Positions 15,965 to 24,535 are shown, counted from the first letter of the stretch. The stretch: DNA of 47,940 nucleotides from Polaromonas sp. (GCA_021731285.1 JAKFXR010000030.1:1-47940); one strand, 5' to 3'. The notes: generated by a model from the letters alone, not told the origin. Numbers and translations: made by a program.

Positions 15965-16405
15965 TTATTGCTCGCCTTCGTGTCCGGCGATCAGCTTGCC
16001 CAGCAACAGTCCGAGCTGAGCCCGTTCTGATGCCTTGAGCGGGCCCAGCAGGCGTGACTGCACCTTGCCCACGGCGCGTTTCATCTGCAAGGCCACTTGC
16101 TCGCCTTCAGGGGTCACCCACAGCAGCTTGCGGCGCCTGTCCTGCGGATCGGCCTCGCGCCGCACCCAGCCCTTGGCCTCAAGCCGGCCAATCACCGAGC
16201 CCGAGGTGGTGGCGTCAAAGGCCACCCGCCCGGCCAGGGTGATCTGGTCCTCGCCGGGATCGTCCATCTAGGCGTTCAGGATGGCAAACTGCACCGGCGT
16301 CACGTCAAACGCGGCCGTCTCGTCCATGAAAATGGCCACAGCCAATTGATGCGCGCGCCGGATCTGATGGCCCGGCGCCTCGACGAAGTTATAACTTTTT
16401 GCCAT
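15965..16405 (-). pseudogene. MarR-family regulator interrupted by an in-frame amber codon
   Basis: Read from the ATG at 16405, the frame encodes 45 residues ending QFAILNA, then TAG (16268-16270), then continues in the same frame with MDDPGEDQITLAGRVAFDAT, GSVIGRLEAKGWVRREADPQDRRRKLLWVTPEGE and a normal C-terminus. Ignoring the stop, the product would be a full-length MarR regulator of 146 residues. The dimerisation helix lies before the stop; the recognition helix and wing lie after it. The codon directly after TAG is ATG, so reinitiation could give a 100-residue C-terminal product, but that would lack the N-terminal dimer helix. One base change (TTG or CAG to TAG) would explain it. Homologues of this type often control aromatic acid catabolism, and this one faces the tctC-to-dctP genes. 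Confidence 0.85.
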
Positions 16406-16439
16406 GCCGCGAGTTTAAACGCTCAGGGTTTTACCTCTT

Positions 16440-16612
16440 TGTCAGATAATATGCATACATACTATTTATCATCACCCACCGTCTGCCTGGCAACCGTGAA
16501 CCCTTCCCACCTTTTTACTGTCGCCAGCGGCGGCACCGGCCTGCAGTGGATGCACGACGGAATGGAGCCCTCAAAACTGTTCAAATAGGGTTTTGCATAC
16601 ATGGAGCCTCGC
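16440..16612. promoter_or_regulatory. Divergent control region between marR and tctC with repeated TGCATACAT
   Basis: This gap is AT-rich compared with its neighbours. TGCATACAT occurs twice in direct orientation, at 16452-16460 and 16594-16602, the second only 10 bases before the tctC start and partly overlapping its ribosome binding site. Around the first copy, GATAAT...TTATC (16445-16470) forms a looser dyad. These are candidate MarR operators; with the regulator broken they may now be unoccupied. The rest of the gap shows nothing recognisable. Confidence 0.5.
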
Positions 16613-17617
16613 ATGAACGCCTACCGCTTAGCTACTTTTTTAATAGCATCTCTTGCCCTGCCCGTAATGGCCACAGCCCAGAATGTGCCTAAGAAATCGA
16701 CCCGCGAGGCGGCGCCTGTGGCGGCCAGCTGGCCGGCGCGGCCGGTGCGACTGCTGGTTGGTTTCCCGGGCGGCTCCACGCCTGATATGGCGGCACGCAC
16801 CCTGGCCGAGCCCCTGTCGCGGGTCCTGGGCCAGCCGGTCATCATCGAAAACCGGCCCGGCGCCTCGGGCAACATCGCCGCCGATTTGGTCGCCAAGGCC
16901 ACCGACGATCACACCCTGGGCGTGGTCATCAACGGCAACCTGACGTCGGCCAAGCTGCTTTACTCCAAACTGCCCTACGACCCGGCCAGGGACTTCACCC
17001 CCATCTCGTTGCTGACCACCGCGCCCCTGGTGCTGGTGGCCCCTGTCAACCAGCCCTCGGGCAGCGAGTTTTTTGTGGCGGCCCGCAATGGCGGCAACAA
17101 GTGGAACTATGGCTCGGTCGGCAACGGCTCGGTCGGGCATCTGGGCATGGAGCTTCTGAAGTCCACCGCCGGCAACCTGGAAGCCGTGCATGTGCCCTAC
17201 CAGGGCAATCCGCAAGTCGTGACCGCCTTGCTGGGCGGCCAGATCCAGATGGCGCTGGTGCCCCCGGGCATCGCCCTGCCGCAGATCCGCGCAGGCAAGC
17301 TCAAGGCCATCGGCCTGACCAGCGGGCGCAGCCCCCTGGCCACGGAAATTGCACCCCTGGCCGATGCCGATATCCGCAATTTCAACCTGGAGGTGTGGAC
17401 CGCGCTGGTAGGCCCGGCGTCCCTGTCGAAGGCTGCGCAGGCGCGCCTGAACCAGGAAGTCTCGCGCATCATCCGCGACGGCGACACGCGCCAGAAGCTG
17501 TTCAACCAGGGCTGGCAGGCGGTGGGCACCTCGCCCGAAGGCTTGCTCAGCCGCATCCGCAGCGAAACCGCCATCATGGGCGGCATCATCGCCATGCGTG
17601 GCATAAAAATCGAATGA
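16613..17617 (+). CDS. TctC-type (Bug family) periplasmic solute-binding protein, orphan
   Basis: A 334-residue extracytoplasmic binding protein of the tripartite tricarboxylate transporter family. The signal peptide is MNAYRLATFLIASLALPVMATAQ. The family blocks WPARPVRLLVGFPGGSTPDMAARTLAE, ENRPGASGNIAADLVAK, YDPARDFTPISLL, and VPYQGNPQVVTALLGGQIQM all appear. Burkholderiales carry many Bug genes, usually without linked TctA/TctB, and none are present here. GGAG six bases upstream fixes the ATG at 16613 over an in-frame ATG at 16601. Its stop overlaps the next start (ATGA). It probably binds the carboxylate substrate or an intermediate of the cluster; the signal peptide coding part contains a TAGCTAC...AATAGC stretch resembling the local hairpin repeat. 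Confidence 0.93.
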   Translation: MNAYRLATFLIASLALPVMATAQNVPKKSTREAAPVAASWPARPVRLLVGFPGGSTPDMAARTLAEPLSRVLGQPVIIENRPGASGNIAADLVAKATDDHTLGVVINGNLTSAKLLYSKLPYDPARDFTPISLLTTAPLVLVAPVNQPSGSEFFVAARNGGNKWNYGSVGNGSVGHLGMELLKSTAGNLEAVHVPYQGNPQVVTALLGGQIQMALVPPGIALPQIRAGKLKAIGLTSGRSPLATEIAPLADADIRNFNLEVWTALVGPASLSKAAQARLNQEVSRIIRDGDTRQKLFNQGWQAVGTSPEGLLSRIRSETAIMGGIIAMRGIKIE

Positions 17618-18966
17618 GCCTGAACGCCGTCACCGAACCCGCACGCAACTTGCCGGTGTATGGCGAGTTTGATGTGGTGGTGGTCGGCGGCGGACCTGCC
17701 GGTCTGGCAGCCAGCGTGAGTGCCGCCCGGCGCGGCGCGCGCACCTTGCTGGTGGAGCGCTACGGTTTTCTGGGTGGCATGGGCACGGCCGGTGGGGTCA
17801 CCAATTTTGCCGGGCTGTACGGCCGCAAAGAGGGTCAGATGCAGCAGCTGGTGCATGGCGTGGTGGATGACCTGCTGGAGCGCCTGGAAGCCCTCGGCGG
17901 CCTGAACGCGCCGCAGGACGGCATGCAGGGCCGCATTCGCGTGCGCTCCTACGACGTGTCGGCCTACAAATGCGCGGCAGACCAGATGCTGGTGGCCGGT
18001 GGCGTGCAGATGCTGTTTCACGCCTGGGCTGCGGCTGTGGTGATGGACGGACAGCGCATCGCAGCCCTGGTGGTGGAGACCAAGTCCGGGCGGCAGGCGA
18101 TACGCGCGCACAAATTCATCGATTGCTCGGGCGATGCCGACGTGGCGCATTTTGCCGGCGTGCCTTTCGAGCTGGGTGATGGCCATGGCAGCGCCCTGTT
18201 TCCGACAACCATGTTTCGCGTGGGCCATGTGGACCCCGCGCAGGCGCTGGCTGCGGTGGGCGAGTTTTCGGCGATCAACGATCTGATGGACGCCAGCCAG
18301 GCGCGCCACCCCGGCCGCTACGCCTTCCCGCGCAGGGGCGCGATTGTCAGGCCGCAAAAGAATCCGGCGGAGTGGCGCGTCAATGTCACGCAGATCCGCA
18401 ACGCGCAAGGGCGCGCCATGGATGCTACCGATGCCCGCCAGCTCAGCGAAGGCGAGCTGGAGGGGCGCCGGCAGGTCACAGAATATTTTCGCTTTCTCAA
18501 AAACGAAGTGCCGGGCTTCGCGGATTCGGCCATTGTGGACATTGCGCCCCAGGTCGGCATACGCGAGACACGCCGCATCTGCGGGGCGTACAGCCTGACC
18601 GGCGAGGACATCCTGTCGTCGGCCCGCTTTGACGATGTGATTGGCATCAACGCCTGGCCCATGGAGATGCATGAGGACGGTGCGATTGTCTGGCGCTTTC
18701 CTCGCGACGATGGACGCGCCTTCAACGACCTGCCCTGGCGCATGCTGCTTATCCCGGAGGTGCCCAACCTGCTGGTGGCAGGCCGCTGCGCATCCATGTC
18801 GCACGAAGGTCAATCAGCGGCACGCGCCAGTGGCGGATGTTTTGCCATGGGTCAGGCCGCCGGAACTGCGGCGGCTGTTGAAGACGCAGCGTCGGCATTT
18901 GCCGACACCAACATCACACGATTGCAACAATGCCTGCTGCAGGACGGGGTGTATTTTGAGCGCTGA
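17614..18966 (+). CDS. FAD-dependent oxidoreductase (PF12831-type)
   Basis: A 450-residue flavoprotein. The FAD-binding Rossmann motif is at residues 20-35 (DVVVVGGGPAGLAASVSAARRG) followed by a Glu in LLVERYGFLGGMGTAGG, as in FAD_oxidored family members. SHEGQSAARASGGCFAMGQAAG near the end is the second flavin contact region. No covalent-flavin or iron-sulphur motif is obvious, so it does not look like the missing Rieske reductase. It overlaps tctC by four bases and precedes the gentisate dioxygenase by 21 bases, hence one operon. A role in oxidising or dehydrogenating a pathway intermediate is inferred; the substrate is unknown. Confidence 0.88.
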   Translation: MSLNAVTEPARNLPVYGEFDVVVVGGGPAGLAASVSAARRGARTLLVERYGFLGGMGTAGGVTNFAGLYGRKEGQMQQLVHGVVDDLLERLEALGGLNAPQDGMQGRIRVRSYDVSAYKCAADQMLVAGGVQMLFHAWAAAVVMDGQRIAALVVETKSGRQAIRAHKFIDCSGDADVAHFAGVPFELGDGHGSALFPTTMFRVGHVDPAQALAAVGEFSAINDLMDASQARHPGRYAFPRRGAIVRPQKNPAEWRVNVTQIRNAQGRAMDATDARQLSEGELEGRRQVTEYFRFLKNEVPGFADSAIVDIAPQVGIRETRRICGAYSLTGEDILSSARFDDVIGINAWPMEMHEDGAIVWRFPRDDGRAFNDLPWRMLLIPEVPNLLVAGRCASMSHEGQSAARASGGCFAMGQAAGTAAAVEDAASAFADTNITRLQQCLLQDGVYFER

Positions 18967-18987
18967 GGCCCTCACGAAAAGCATGCC

Positions 18988-20055
18988 ATGACCACGACCT
19001 CTACGCCCTCCAACGACCGCAAGGCTTTCTACGATGCGATCCGCCAGCAGCACATGACACCCCTGTGGGAAGTGTTGCATGCGCTGGTGCCCCAGCAACC
19101 AGCCACCCCCTGCGCTGCGGCCCTGTGGAAGTACGACCAGGTACGACCGTACTTGATGCAGGCGGGCCAGCTGATCACCGCTGAAGAGGCTGTGCGCCGG
19201 GTGCTCATCCTGGAAAACCCCGCCTTGCCGGGCCAGTCATGCATCACCCAGTCGCTGTATGCCGGCCTGCAGCTGATTCTTCCCGGCGAGGTTGCGCCCA
19301 GCCATCGCCACACGCAAAGCGCCTTGCGCTTCATTGTTGAAGGCCAGGGCGCCTACACCGCTGTGGATGGGGAGCGTGCGTCCATGCGGCCTGGGGACTT
19401 CATCATCACCCCGAGCTGGACCTGGCATGACCACGGCCACGAAGGTACGCTGGAGGCGGGCGAACCGGTGGTCTGGCTTGACGGCCTGGACATCCCGATG
19501 TTGCGGTTTTTCGACGCCGGTTTTGCCGAAAACCATGCGCAGCAATCGCAGCCCCTCACGCGGGCCGAAGGAACGAGTTATCAACGCTACGGCGCCAATA
19601 TGCTGCCGGTGCGTTATGACGCACCTTTTGGGCAGACCTCGCCCATCTTCAGCTACCCCTACGAACGGACCCGCGATGCTCTGCACGCCCTGGAACGCCA
19701 GGCGCCGGTGGACGACTGGGATGGGGTCAAACTGCGTTACGTCAACCCGGCCACGGGCGGCTCGCCCATGCCGACCATGGCCACCTTCATGCAGCGCCTG
19801 CCAGCCGGTTTTTCAGGCCGCCCCTATCGGCAGACCGACGGCGCGGTGTTCAGCGTGGTCGAGGGTGATGGGTCCGTGATGGTGGAGCGGGACGGGCAGC
19901 AGCAGACTTTTGATTTTTCTGCGCGCGACCATTTTGTAATTCCATCGTGGCACACCGCCCGACTGTCGTCGGCCCAGGGTTGTGTGTTGTTCAGTTTTTC
20001 AGACCGTCCGGTGCATCAGGCACTGGGCATACACAAAGAAGAGAGGTTGTCATGA
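18988..20055 (+). CDS. Gentisate 1,2-dioxygenase-like bicupin ring-cleavage enzyme
   Basis: A 355-residue bicupin. The N-terminal cupin has the Fe(II) ligands His106 and His108 in [17 protein letters not shown] and a third His at 147 in [11 protein letters not shown]. The C-terminal cupin (about residues 265-345) keeps the fold ([18 protein letters not shown]) but no full metal set, as usual. [11 protein letters not shown] and [12 protein letters not shown] are family blocks. Members cleave gentisate between C1 and C2 with O2 to maleylpyruvate; close relatives act on salicylate, 5-substituted salicylates or 1-hydroxy-2-naphthoate. Which one applies here is not decidable by eye. The stop overlaps the next ATG (ATGA), so it is coupled to the FAH-family hydrolase. 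Confidence 0.92.
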   Translation: MTTTSTPSNDRKAFYDAIRQQHMTPLWEVLHALVPQQPATPCAAALWKYDQVRPYLMQAGQLITAEEAVRRVLILENPALPGQSCITQSLYAGLQLILPGEVAPSHRHTQSALRFIVEGQGAYTAVDGERASMRPGDFIITPSWTWHDHGHEGTLEAGEPVVWLDGLDIPMLRFFDAGFAENHAQQSQPLTRAEGTSYQRYGANMLPVRYDAPFGQTSPIFSYPYERTRDALHALERQAPVDDWDGVKLRYVNPATGGSPMPTMATFMQRLPAGFSGRPYRQTDGAVFSVVEGDGSVMVERDGQQQTFDFSARDHFVIPSWHTARLSSAQGCVLFSFSDRPVHQALGIHKEERLS

Positions 20056-20747
20056 GTTTTGTTTTTACCCCCCCCGCCATTCCGTCGGTGCCGGTTGTCG
20101 GCACCAGCGCCCGCTTTCCGGTCAACCGCGTTTATTGCGTGGGCCGTAACTACGAAGAACATGCCAAGGAGATGGGTTTCACCGGCCGGGAGCCGCCGTT
20201 CTTTTTCCTCAAGCCCGCCAATTCGGTGGTGGTGGTCGAGGCTGGCCAGACCGGTACCCTGCCCTACCCCAGCCTGACCAGCAACTTTCATCACGAGATT
20301 GAACTGGTGGCCTGCATCGGCACCGGCGGAAAAAACATCAAGGCCGCCGACGCGCTCAAGCACATCTTCGGCTATGCGGTTGGGCTGGACATGACGCGCC
20401 GCGACCTGCAGGGTGAGATGAAAAAGCAGGGCCGCCCCTGGTGCATCGGCAAGGCCTTCGACCAATCAGCACCCATAGGCCCCATCACCCCGGCCGCCCA
20501 GGCGGGCGACGTTGCCAACGCAGAAATCTCCCTGCAGGTCAACGGCAAGGACCGCCAGCGCAGTACGGTCGCCAAACTGATCTGGAACATTGGCGAAACG
20601 ATTGAACACCTGTCCGCCGCCTGGGAGCTGCAGCCCGGCGACCTGATTTACACCGGCACACCTGAAGGCGTGGCGGCCGTGGTGGCGGGCGATACGCTGG
20701 TCGGCGAGGTCAAGGGACTGGGCAGCCTGAGCATCAAGGTCGTCTGA
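20052..20747 (+). CDS. Fumarylpyruvate hydrolase-type FAH-family protein
   Basis: A 231-residue member of the fumarylacetoacetate hydrolase family. Diagnostic parts are [19 protein letters not shown], the metal-binding acidic residues in [14 protein letters not shown] and [25 protein letters not shown], and the end [19 protein letters not shown]. Its short length and YCVGRNYxEHA start are typical of NagK-like fumarylpyruvate hydrolases, which split fumarylpyruvate into fumarate and pyruvate. The ATG at 20052 overlaps the dioxygenase stop by four bases. Together the two genes give the first and last steps of the gentisate route; the glutathione-dependent isomerase is not in the operon, but a candidate lies at 8107-8748. 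Confidence 0.93.
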   Translation: MSFVFTPPAIPSVPVVGTSARFPVNRVYCVGRNYEEHAKEMGFTGREPPFFFLKPANSVVVVEAGQTGTLPYPSLTSNFHHEIELVACIGTGGKNIKAADALKHIFGYAVGLDMTRRDLQGEMKKQGRPWCIGKAFDQSAPIGPITPAAQAGDVANAEISLQVNGKDRQRSTVAKLIWNIGETIEHLSAAWELQPGDLIYTGTPEGVAAVVAGDTLVGEVKGLGSLSIKVV

Positions 20748-20946
20748 CGCCCGATCAGGAATTTGCACGGTTTTCGCGCACCCGCTCCGATGATCGCGCA
20801 AATAGCCTTGCAACTCCGGGTAAGCCGCCTGCGCGCGTACCAGACGCGTCCGGATAATCGGCCGCAACTGACAAAGCTGCCCGGGCTTGTCTTGCTCTTG
20901 TTCCACCCTGGCGCCATCACATTGCCACCCCTTGCGGAGACGACTT

Positions 20947-21435
20947 TTGAAAATTCTTGAGAAACTGGCAAAACTGTGCGCCATCATTGCCGGTGTGCTT
21001 TTAACCGCTATCACCCTGATGACCTGCGCCAGCCTGATCGGTCGAAATACCACCGGCGACTCCATCGTTGGGGCTTTCGAGCTGACTGGGGTCGCAGCAG
21101 GCGCCGCCATCGCGCTGTTCATGCCTCTGTGCCAGGTGCGCCGCGGCAACATCATTGTGGACTTTTTCACCGCCAAAATGAGTGCCGCTGTCAATGACAA
21201 GCTGGACCGTTTCGGCACGCTGCTGCTGGTTGCCATTTTCGGTTTGTTGGCCTGGCGAACCACCCTGGGTGGGCTGAACGTTTATGCCGCCAACTCTGAA
21301 ACCCAGATCATGGGTTTTCCGGAGTGGGTGGTTTATGCAACGATGGTGCCGCCCTTCGTGCTGACCGGGCTGATTGCTTTGCATCAAACCGTTTTTGGCT
21401 TTGCCTCCCCTGAAGCCGGGGAAGCAGCCATATGA
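20947..21435 (+). CDS. dctQ: TRAP transporter small membrane subunit (DctQ)
   Basis: A 162-residue protein with four hydrophobic segments, the second containing GVAAGAAIALFMPLCQVRRGNIIVDFF, a typical DctQ block. I choose the TTG at 20947, giving LKILEKLAKLCAIIAG, because GGAG lies seven bases upstream; no ATG fits. With DctM and DctP it forms a secondary, ion-driven uptake system for an organic acid. It overlaps dctM by four bases (ATGA). The 199-base gap after the hydrolase gene carries no gene I can recognise. Confidence 0.9.
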   Translation: MKILEKLAKLCAIIAGVLLTAITLMTCASLIGRNTTGDSIVGAFELTGVAAGAAIALFMPLCQVRRGNIIVDFFTAKMSAAVNDKLDRFGTLLLVAIFGLLAWRTTLGGLNVYAANSETQIMGFPEWVVYATMVPPFVLTGLIALHQTVFGFASPEAGEAAI

Positions 21436-22751
21436 GCTCACTGAGTCTGACACTGCTGATCTTCGGCAGCATGCTGGCCCTGATGGCCTTGCGCGTGCCA
21501 ATTGCCGTGAGCATGTTTGCTGCCGGCACCATTGGTTATGTCACGCAGACCGGGTGGCCGCCTTTTGCCAGCTTTCTCAACACGCAAGCCTTCGCCCGTT
21601 TTGCCGGCTACGACCTGTCGGTGATTCCGCTGTTTATCCTGATGGGTCACTTTGCCACCAAAGGCGGTATCAGCAAGTCGCTGTTCGAGTTTGCGGCCGG
21701 TGTCATGGGGCGCTTTCGTGGAGGGCTGGCCATGGCCTCGCTTCTGGCGTGCGCCGCTTTCGGTGCCATCAGTGGCTCTTCCGTGGCAACCGCCGCTACC
21801 ATCACGGGCGTGGCCTTGCCGGAAATGCAGCGGCATGGTTATTCAGGGCGCCTGGCCACCGGGACGCTCGCAGCTGGCGGCACCCTGGGCATCCAGTTGC
21901 CACCGTCCATTGTGCTGGTGATCTATGCCATTCTCACCGAGCAAAACATCAGCAAACTGTTTGCTGCGGCCATCATTCCCGGCATCATTGCCATGTGCGG
22001 CTACATGATTGCAGTGGCGATTTATGTGCGTGTGGTCCCTGGCCATGCGCCTGAGGTCGAGGAGCATCGCGAAGGCCTGACCCTGCGTTCCATTCTCGGC
22101 GTTGCCCCCATCGTGCTTATTTTCGGGCTGGTGTTTGGCGGAATTTACGGCGGATTTTTCACGCCCACTGAAGGGGCCGCCGTCGGAGCGGCATCAACTT
22201 TCCTGACCGCCCTGCTGAAGGGAGAGATGACGCTGGCAAAGTTCAAGGCCTGCTTTTACGGTACGGCGGTAAGCGCTGCCATGATCTTCCTGATCTTCAT
22301 TGGCGCCGATCTGATGAACTCCGCGCTGGCGCTGACACAAGTTCCCAATCAGCTGGCAGCGGTGGTGGGCGGCTGGGGACTTTCCCCCCTGATTGTGGTG
22401 GTTGCCATTCTCCTGTTTTACGTGCTGTTGGGCGCCGTCATGGATGAGCTTTCCATGCTGCTGCTGACCATTCCGATCTTTTTCCCGATGGTGATGTCGC
22501 TTGACTTCGGCATGGCCAAAGAGTCGGTTGCGATCTGGTTTGGCATCATGGTACTCATGACGGTCGGGTTCGGACTGATAGCGCCGCCCGTTGGACTGAA
22601 CGTCTACATCGTCAACGGTTTGGCGAAAAACGTGCCCATGGGCGAAACCTACCGGGGTGTGATGCCGTTTTTGATCAGCGACGTCTTCCGGACCCTGCTT
22701 TTCCTGTTTTTTCCCATCATTCCGCTGTGGCTGGTGGGCTATATCAAGTAG
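21432..22751 (+). CDS. dctM: TRAP transporter large permease (DctM)
   Basis: A 439-residue polytopic membrane protein with about eleven to twelve hydrophobic segments. Family blocks include LMALRVPIAVSMFAAGTIGY, FILMGHFATKGGISKSLF, AFGAISGSSVATAATITGVALPEM, GTLGIQLPPSIVLVIYAI and FGLIAPPVGLNVYIVNGL. The Ser/Thr-rich SGSSVATAATITG region lies in the transport core. Its start overlaps dctQ. It is probably the Na+-coupled permease for the cluster's substrate. Confidence 0.95.
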   Translation: MSSLSLTLLIFGSMLALMALRVPIAVSMFAAGTIGYVTQTGWPPFASFLNTQAFARFAGYDLSVIPLFILMGHFATKGGISKSLFEFAAGVMGRFRGGLAMASLLACAAFGAISGSSVATAATITGVALPEMQRHGYSGRLATGTLAAGGTLGIQLPPSIVLVIYAILTEQNISKLFAAAIIPGIIAMCGYMIAVAIYVRVVPGHAPEVEEHREGLTLRSILGVAPIVLIFGLVFGGIYGGFFTPTEGAAVGAASTFLTALLKGEMTLAKFKACFYGTAVSAAMIFLIFIGADLMNSALALTQVPNQLAAVVGGWGLSPLIVVVAILLFYVLLGAVMDELSMLLLTIPIFFPMVMSLDFGMAKESVAIWFGIMVLMTVGFGLIAPPVGLNVYIVNGLAKNVPMGETYRGVMPFLISDVFRTLLFLFFPIIPLWLVGYIK

Positions 22752-22821
22752 CTCTTCGGGTAAGCACTGAAACCGCAAGCCGCCTTTAACGTTACCTTCA
22801 TTACAAAGGAGACTTTTCATC

Positions 22822-23874
22822 ATGATTCAACGTCGCACCATCCTGAAATCCGGCGCCGCAGCCGCTCTCGGCGCTCCTGCACTCAGCGGGCTCGCGCAAC
22901 AGGCGGTCACGCTCAAATTTCACACCTTCATGTCCCCCCAGTCCAACGTGTGGCTCTCCATGCACAAACCATGGATGGACAAGGTCGAAAAAGAGTCCGG
23001 TGGCCGCATCAAGTTCGAGGGTTACCCGGCCATGCAACTGGGCGGCACGCCCGTGCAGCTCTACGATCAGGCCAAGGACGGTGTGGTGGACGTGGTCTGG
23101 ACTCTCCCCGGCAACACAGCTGGGCGCTTCCCGCGCATTGAAGTGTTTGAGCTGCCCTTCATGATGTCCAACGCCGAGGCCACCTCCAAGGCCTATTGGG
23201 AGTATGTGCAGACCATGGCACCGGACGAGTTCAAGGATACGCAGGTCATTGCACTGCAGGTGCACGGGCCGGGCGTGATCCATACGGTAGACAAGCCCAT
23301 CAAGTCCATCGCCGACATGCGCGGCCTCAAGTTGCGCGGGCCAACCCGTCAGGTCACAAAGCTGATGGGTGTGCTGGGGGCAACCCCGGTGGGCATGCCG
23401 CTGCCGCAAATCCCCGACGCCTTGAGCAAGGGCACGATCAATGGCTGCGTCATCCCCTGGGAAGTGGTGCCATCGGTCAAGGTCAACGAACTCACCAAAT
23501 TCCACGCGGAGTTTGACCCTGCAGGTGGCAGCCTGTACACCACGACTTTTGTGATGGCCATGAACAAGGCCAAGTACAACTCGCTGGCGCCTGACCTGAA
23601 GAAAGTCATTGATAACAACTCCGGGATGGCGACGTCCGCGTGGCTCGGAAAAACGCAGCAAGGCAACGATGGCATTGGCCGCAAGTCAGCGAGCGATCGC
23701 GGCAATACGATTTACACCGTCAGCCCCGTCGAGGCGCAGGAATTCCGCAGAAAATCCCGCGCTGTTGAGGTGGAGTGGGTTGAAGACATGAACAAAAAGG
23801 GCTTTGACGGTAAAAAGCTTCTGGACACTGCGCGCAGCCTGATTGAAAAGCACAGCAAGACGACCAAAGCCTGA
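22822..23874 (+). CDS. dctP: TRAP transporter periplasmic solute-binding protein (DctP)
   Basis: A 350-residue binding protein. The N-terminus MIQRRTILKSGAAAALGAPA has a twin-arginine-like motif (RRTILK), so export by Tat is likely. The DctP fold shows in TLKFHTFMSPQSNVWLSM, GRIKFEGYPAMQLGG, and the arginine-bearing GLKLRGPTRQVTKLMGVLGATPV, where an Arg usually binds the substrate carboxylate. AAAGGAG lies ten bases before the ATG. The gene is 70 bases after dctM and is closed by an intrinsic terminator, so it ends the catabolic transcript. The substrate is likely a carboxylate; more cannot be said by eye. Confidence 0.95.
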   Translation: MIQRRTILKSGAAAALGAPALSGLAQQAVTLKFHTFMSPQSNVWLSMHKPWMDKVEKESGGRIKFEGYPAMQLGGTPVQLYDQAKDGVVDVVWTLPGNTAGRFPRIEVFELPFMMSNAEATSKAYWEYVQTMAPDEFKDTQVIALQVHGPGVIHTVDKPIKSIADMRGLKLRGPTRQVTKLMGVLGATPVGMPLPQIPDALSKGTINGCVIPWEVVPSVKVNELTKFHAEFDPAGGSLYTTTFVMAMNKAKYNSLAPDLKKVIDNNSGMATSAWLGKTQQGNDGIGRKSASDRGNTIYTVSPVEAQEFRRKSRAVEVEWVEDMNKKGFDGKKLLDTARSLIEKHSKTTKA

Positions 23875-23892
23875 CTCATCAAGCCATGATCC

Positions 23893-23919
23893 ATGGGCTC
23901 CGCAAGGAGCCCATTTTTA
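23893..23919 (+). terminator. Intrinsic terminator after dctP
   Basis: A perfect 9-bp stem ATGGGCTCC/GGAGCCCAT with a GCAA loop is followed by TTTTTAT, the standard form, 18 bases after the dctP stop. It marks the end of the catabolic and transport cluster. Confidence 0.88.
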
Positions 23920-23940
23920 TTTGAACTTACACTTGGCCCC

Positions 23941-24486
23941 ATGTACCGCAGCCCCATCAAGCACTGCAAAAACTGCGGCACGGCCGTGACCTATCGGGTG
24001 CCCGACGACGGCGACACCAAGGAGCGTGCGGTATGCCCCTCCTGCAACACCATCCACTACGAGAATCCGCTCAATGTCGTGGGGACCGTGCCCTACTGGG
24101 GCGACAGTGTGCTGCTTTGCAAGCGCAACATCGAGCCGCGCTGGGGCAAGTGGACACTGCCTGCAGGGTTCATGGAACTCCAGGAGACGACATCACAGGG
24201 CGCCGCGCGCGAAACCGATGAGGAAGCCGGAGCCAAATTTGAAATGGGTCCTCTTTTCAGCGTGCTCAACATCGAGCGTGTGGGGCAGGTCCACCTGTTT
24301 TACCTGGCCCGTCTTCTGAGCGACAGGTTTGATCCCGGCAGCGAAACCATCGAAGCTCGCCTTTTCACCGAAGCCGAGATTCCGTGGGATGAGATTGCGT
24401 TCAAGACGGTGAAGGAAACGCTGGAGCGCTATTTTTCCGATCGCCGCAGCGGATCGTTTGGCTTCCACGCCGTCGACATCGTGTGA
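23941..24486 (+). CDS. Nudix hydrolase with N-terminal zinc ribbon
   Basis: A 181-residue protein. A zinc ribbon is formed by Cys9, Cys12, Cys32 and Cys35 (HCKNCG and VCPSCN). The Nudix box runs from Gly76 to Ala98: GFMELQE, then TTSQGAARETDEEAGA, with every conserved position present (G-x5-E-x7-RE-U-x-EE-x-G). Zn-ribbon Nudix proteins hydrolyse nucleotide diphosphates such as NADH or ADP-ribose, but the exact substrate is not seen. The ATG at 23941 is the start because the frame upstream runs through the dctP terminator. It is a single gene followed by its own terminator. Confidence 0.92.
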   Translation: MYRSPIKHCKNCGTAVTYRVPDDGDTKERAVCPSCNTIHYENPLNVVGTVPYWGDSVLLCKRNIEPRWGKWTLPAGFMELQETTSQGAARETDEEAGAKFEMGPLFSVLNIERVGQVHLFYLARLLSDRFDPGSETIEARLFTEAEIPWDEIAFKTVKETLERYFSDRRSGSFGFHAVDIV

Positions 24487-24494
24487 GCCCACAA

Positions 24495-24528
24495 AAAAGC
24501 GGACTCACTTTTCAGTGAATCCGCTTTT
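24495..24528 (+). terminator. Intrinsic terminator after the Nudix gene
   Basis: AAAAGCGGA CTCACT - loop TTTC - AGTGAA TCCGCTTTT makes a long stem with one or two mismatches, with A and T tracts on the two flanks, so it can act in both directions. On the minus strand it would also end the tRNA-Pro transcript. Confidence 0.85.
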
Positions 24529-24535
24529 GGGGAAA

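Noticed and set aside
17197..18813. A 538-codon minus-strand open frame opposite tctC and the FAD gene
   Set aside because: Spans two unrelated genes in antisense and shows no protein motif.
20748..20946. A gene in the gap between the FAH-family gene and dctQ
   Set aside because: Frames on both strands are short or are extensions of antisense shadows and have no motif; only the dctQ ribosome binding site is recognisable.
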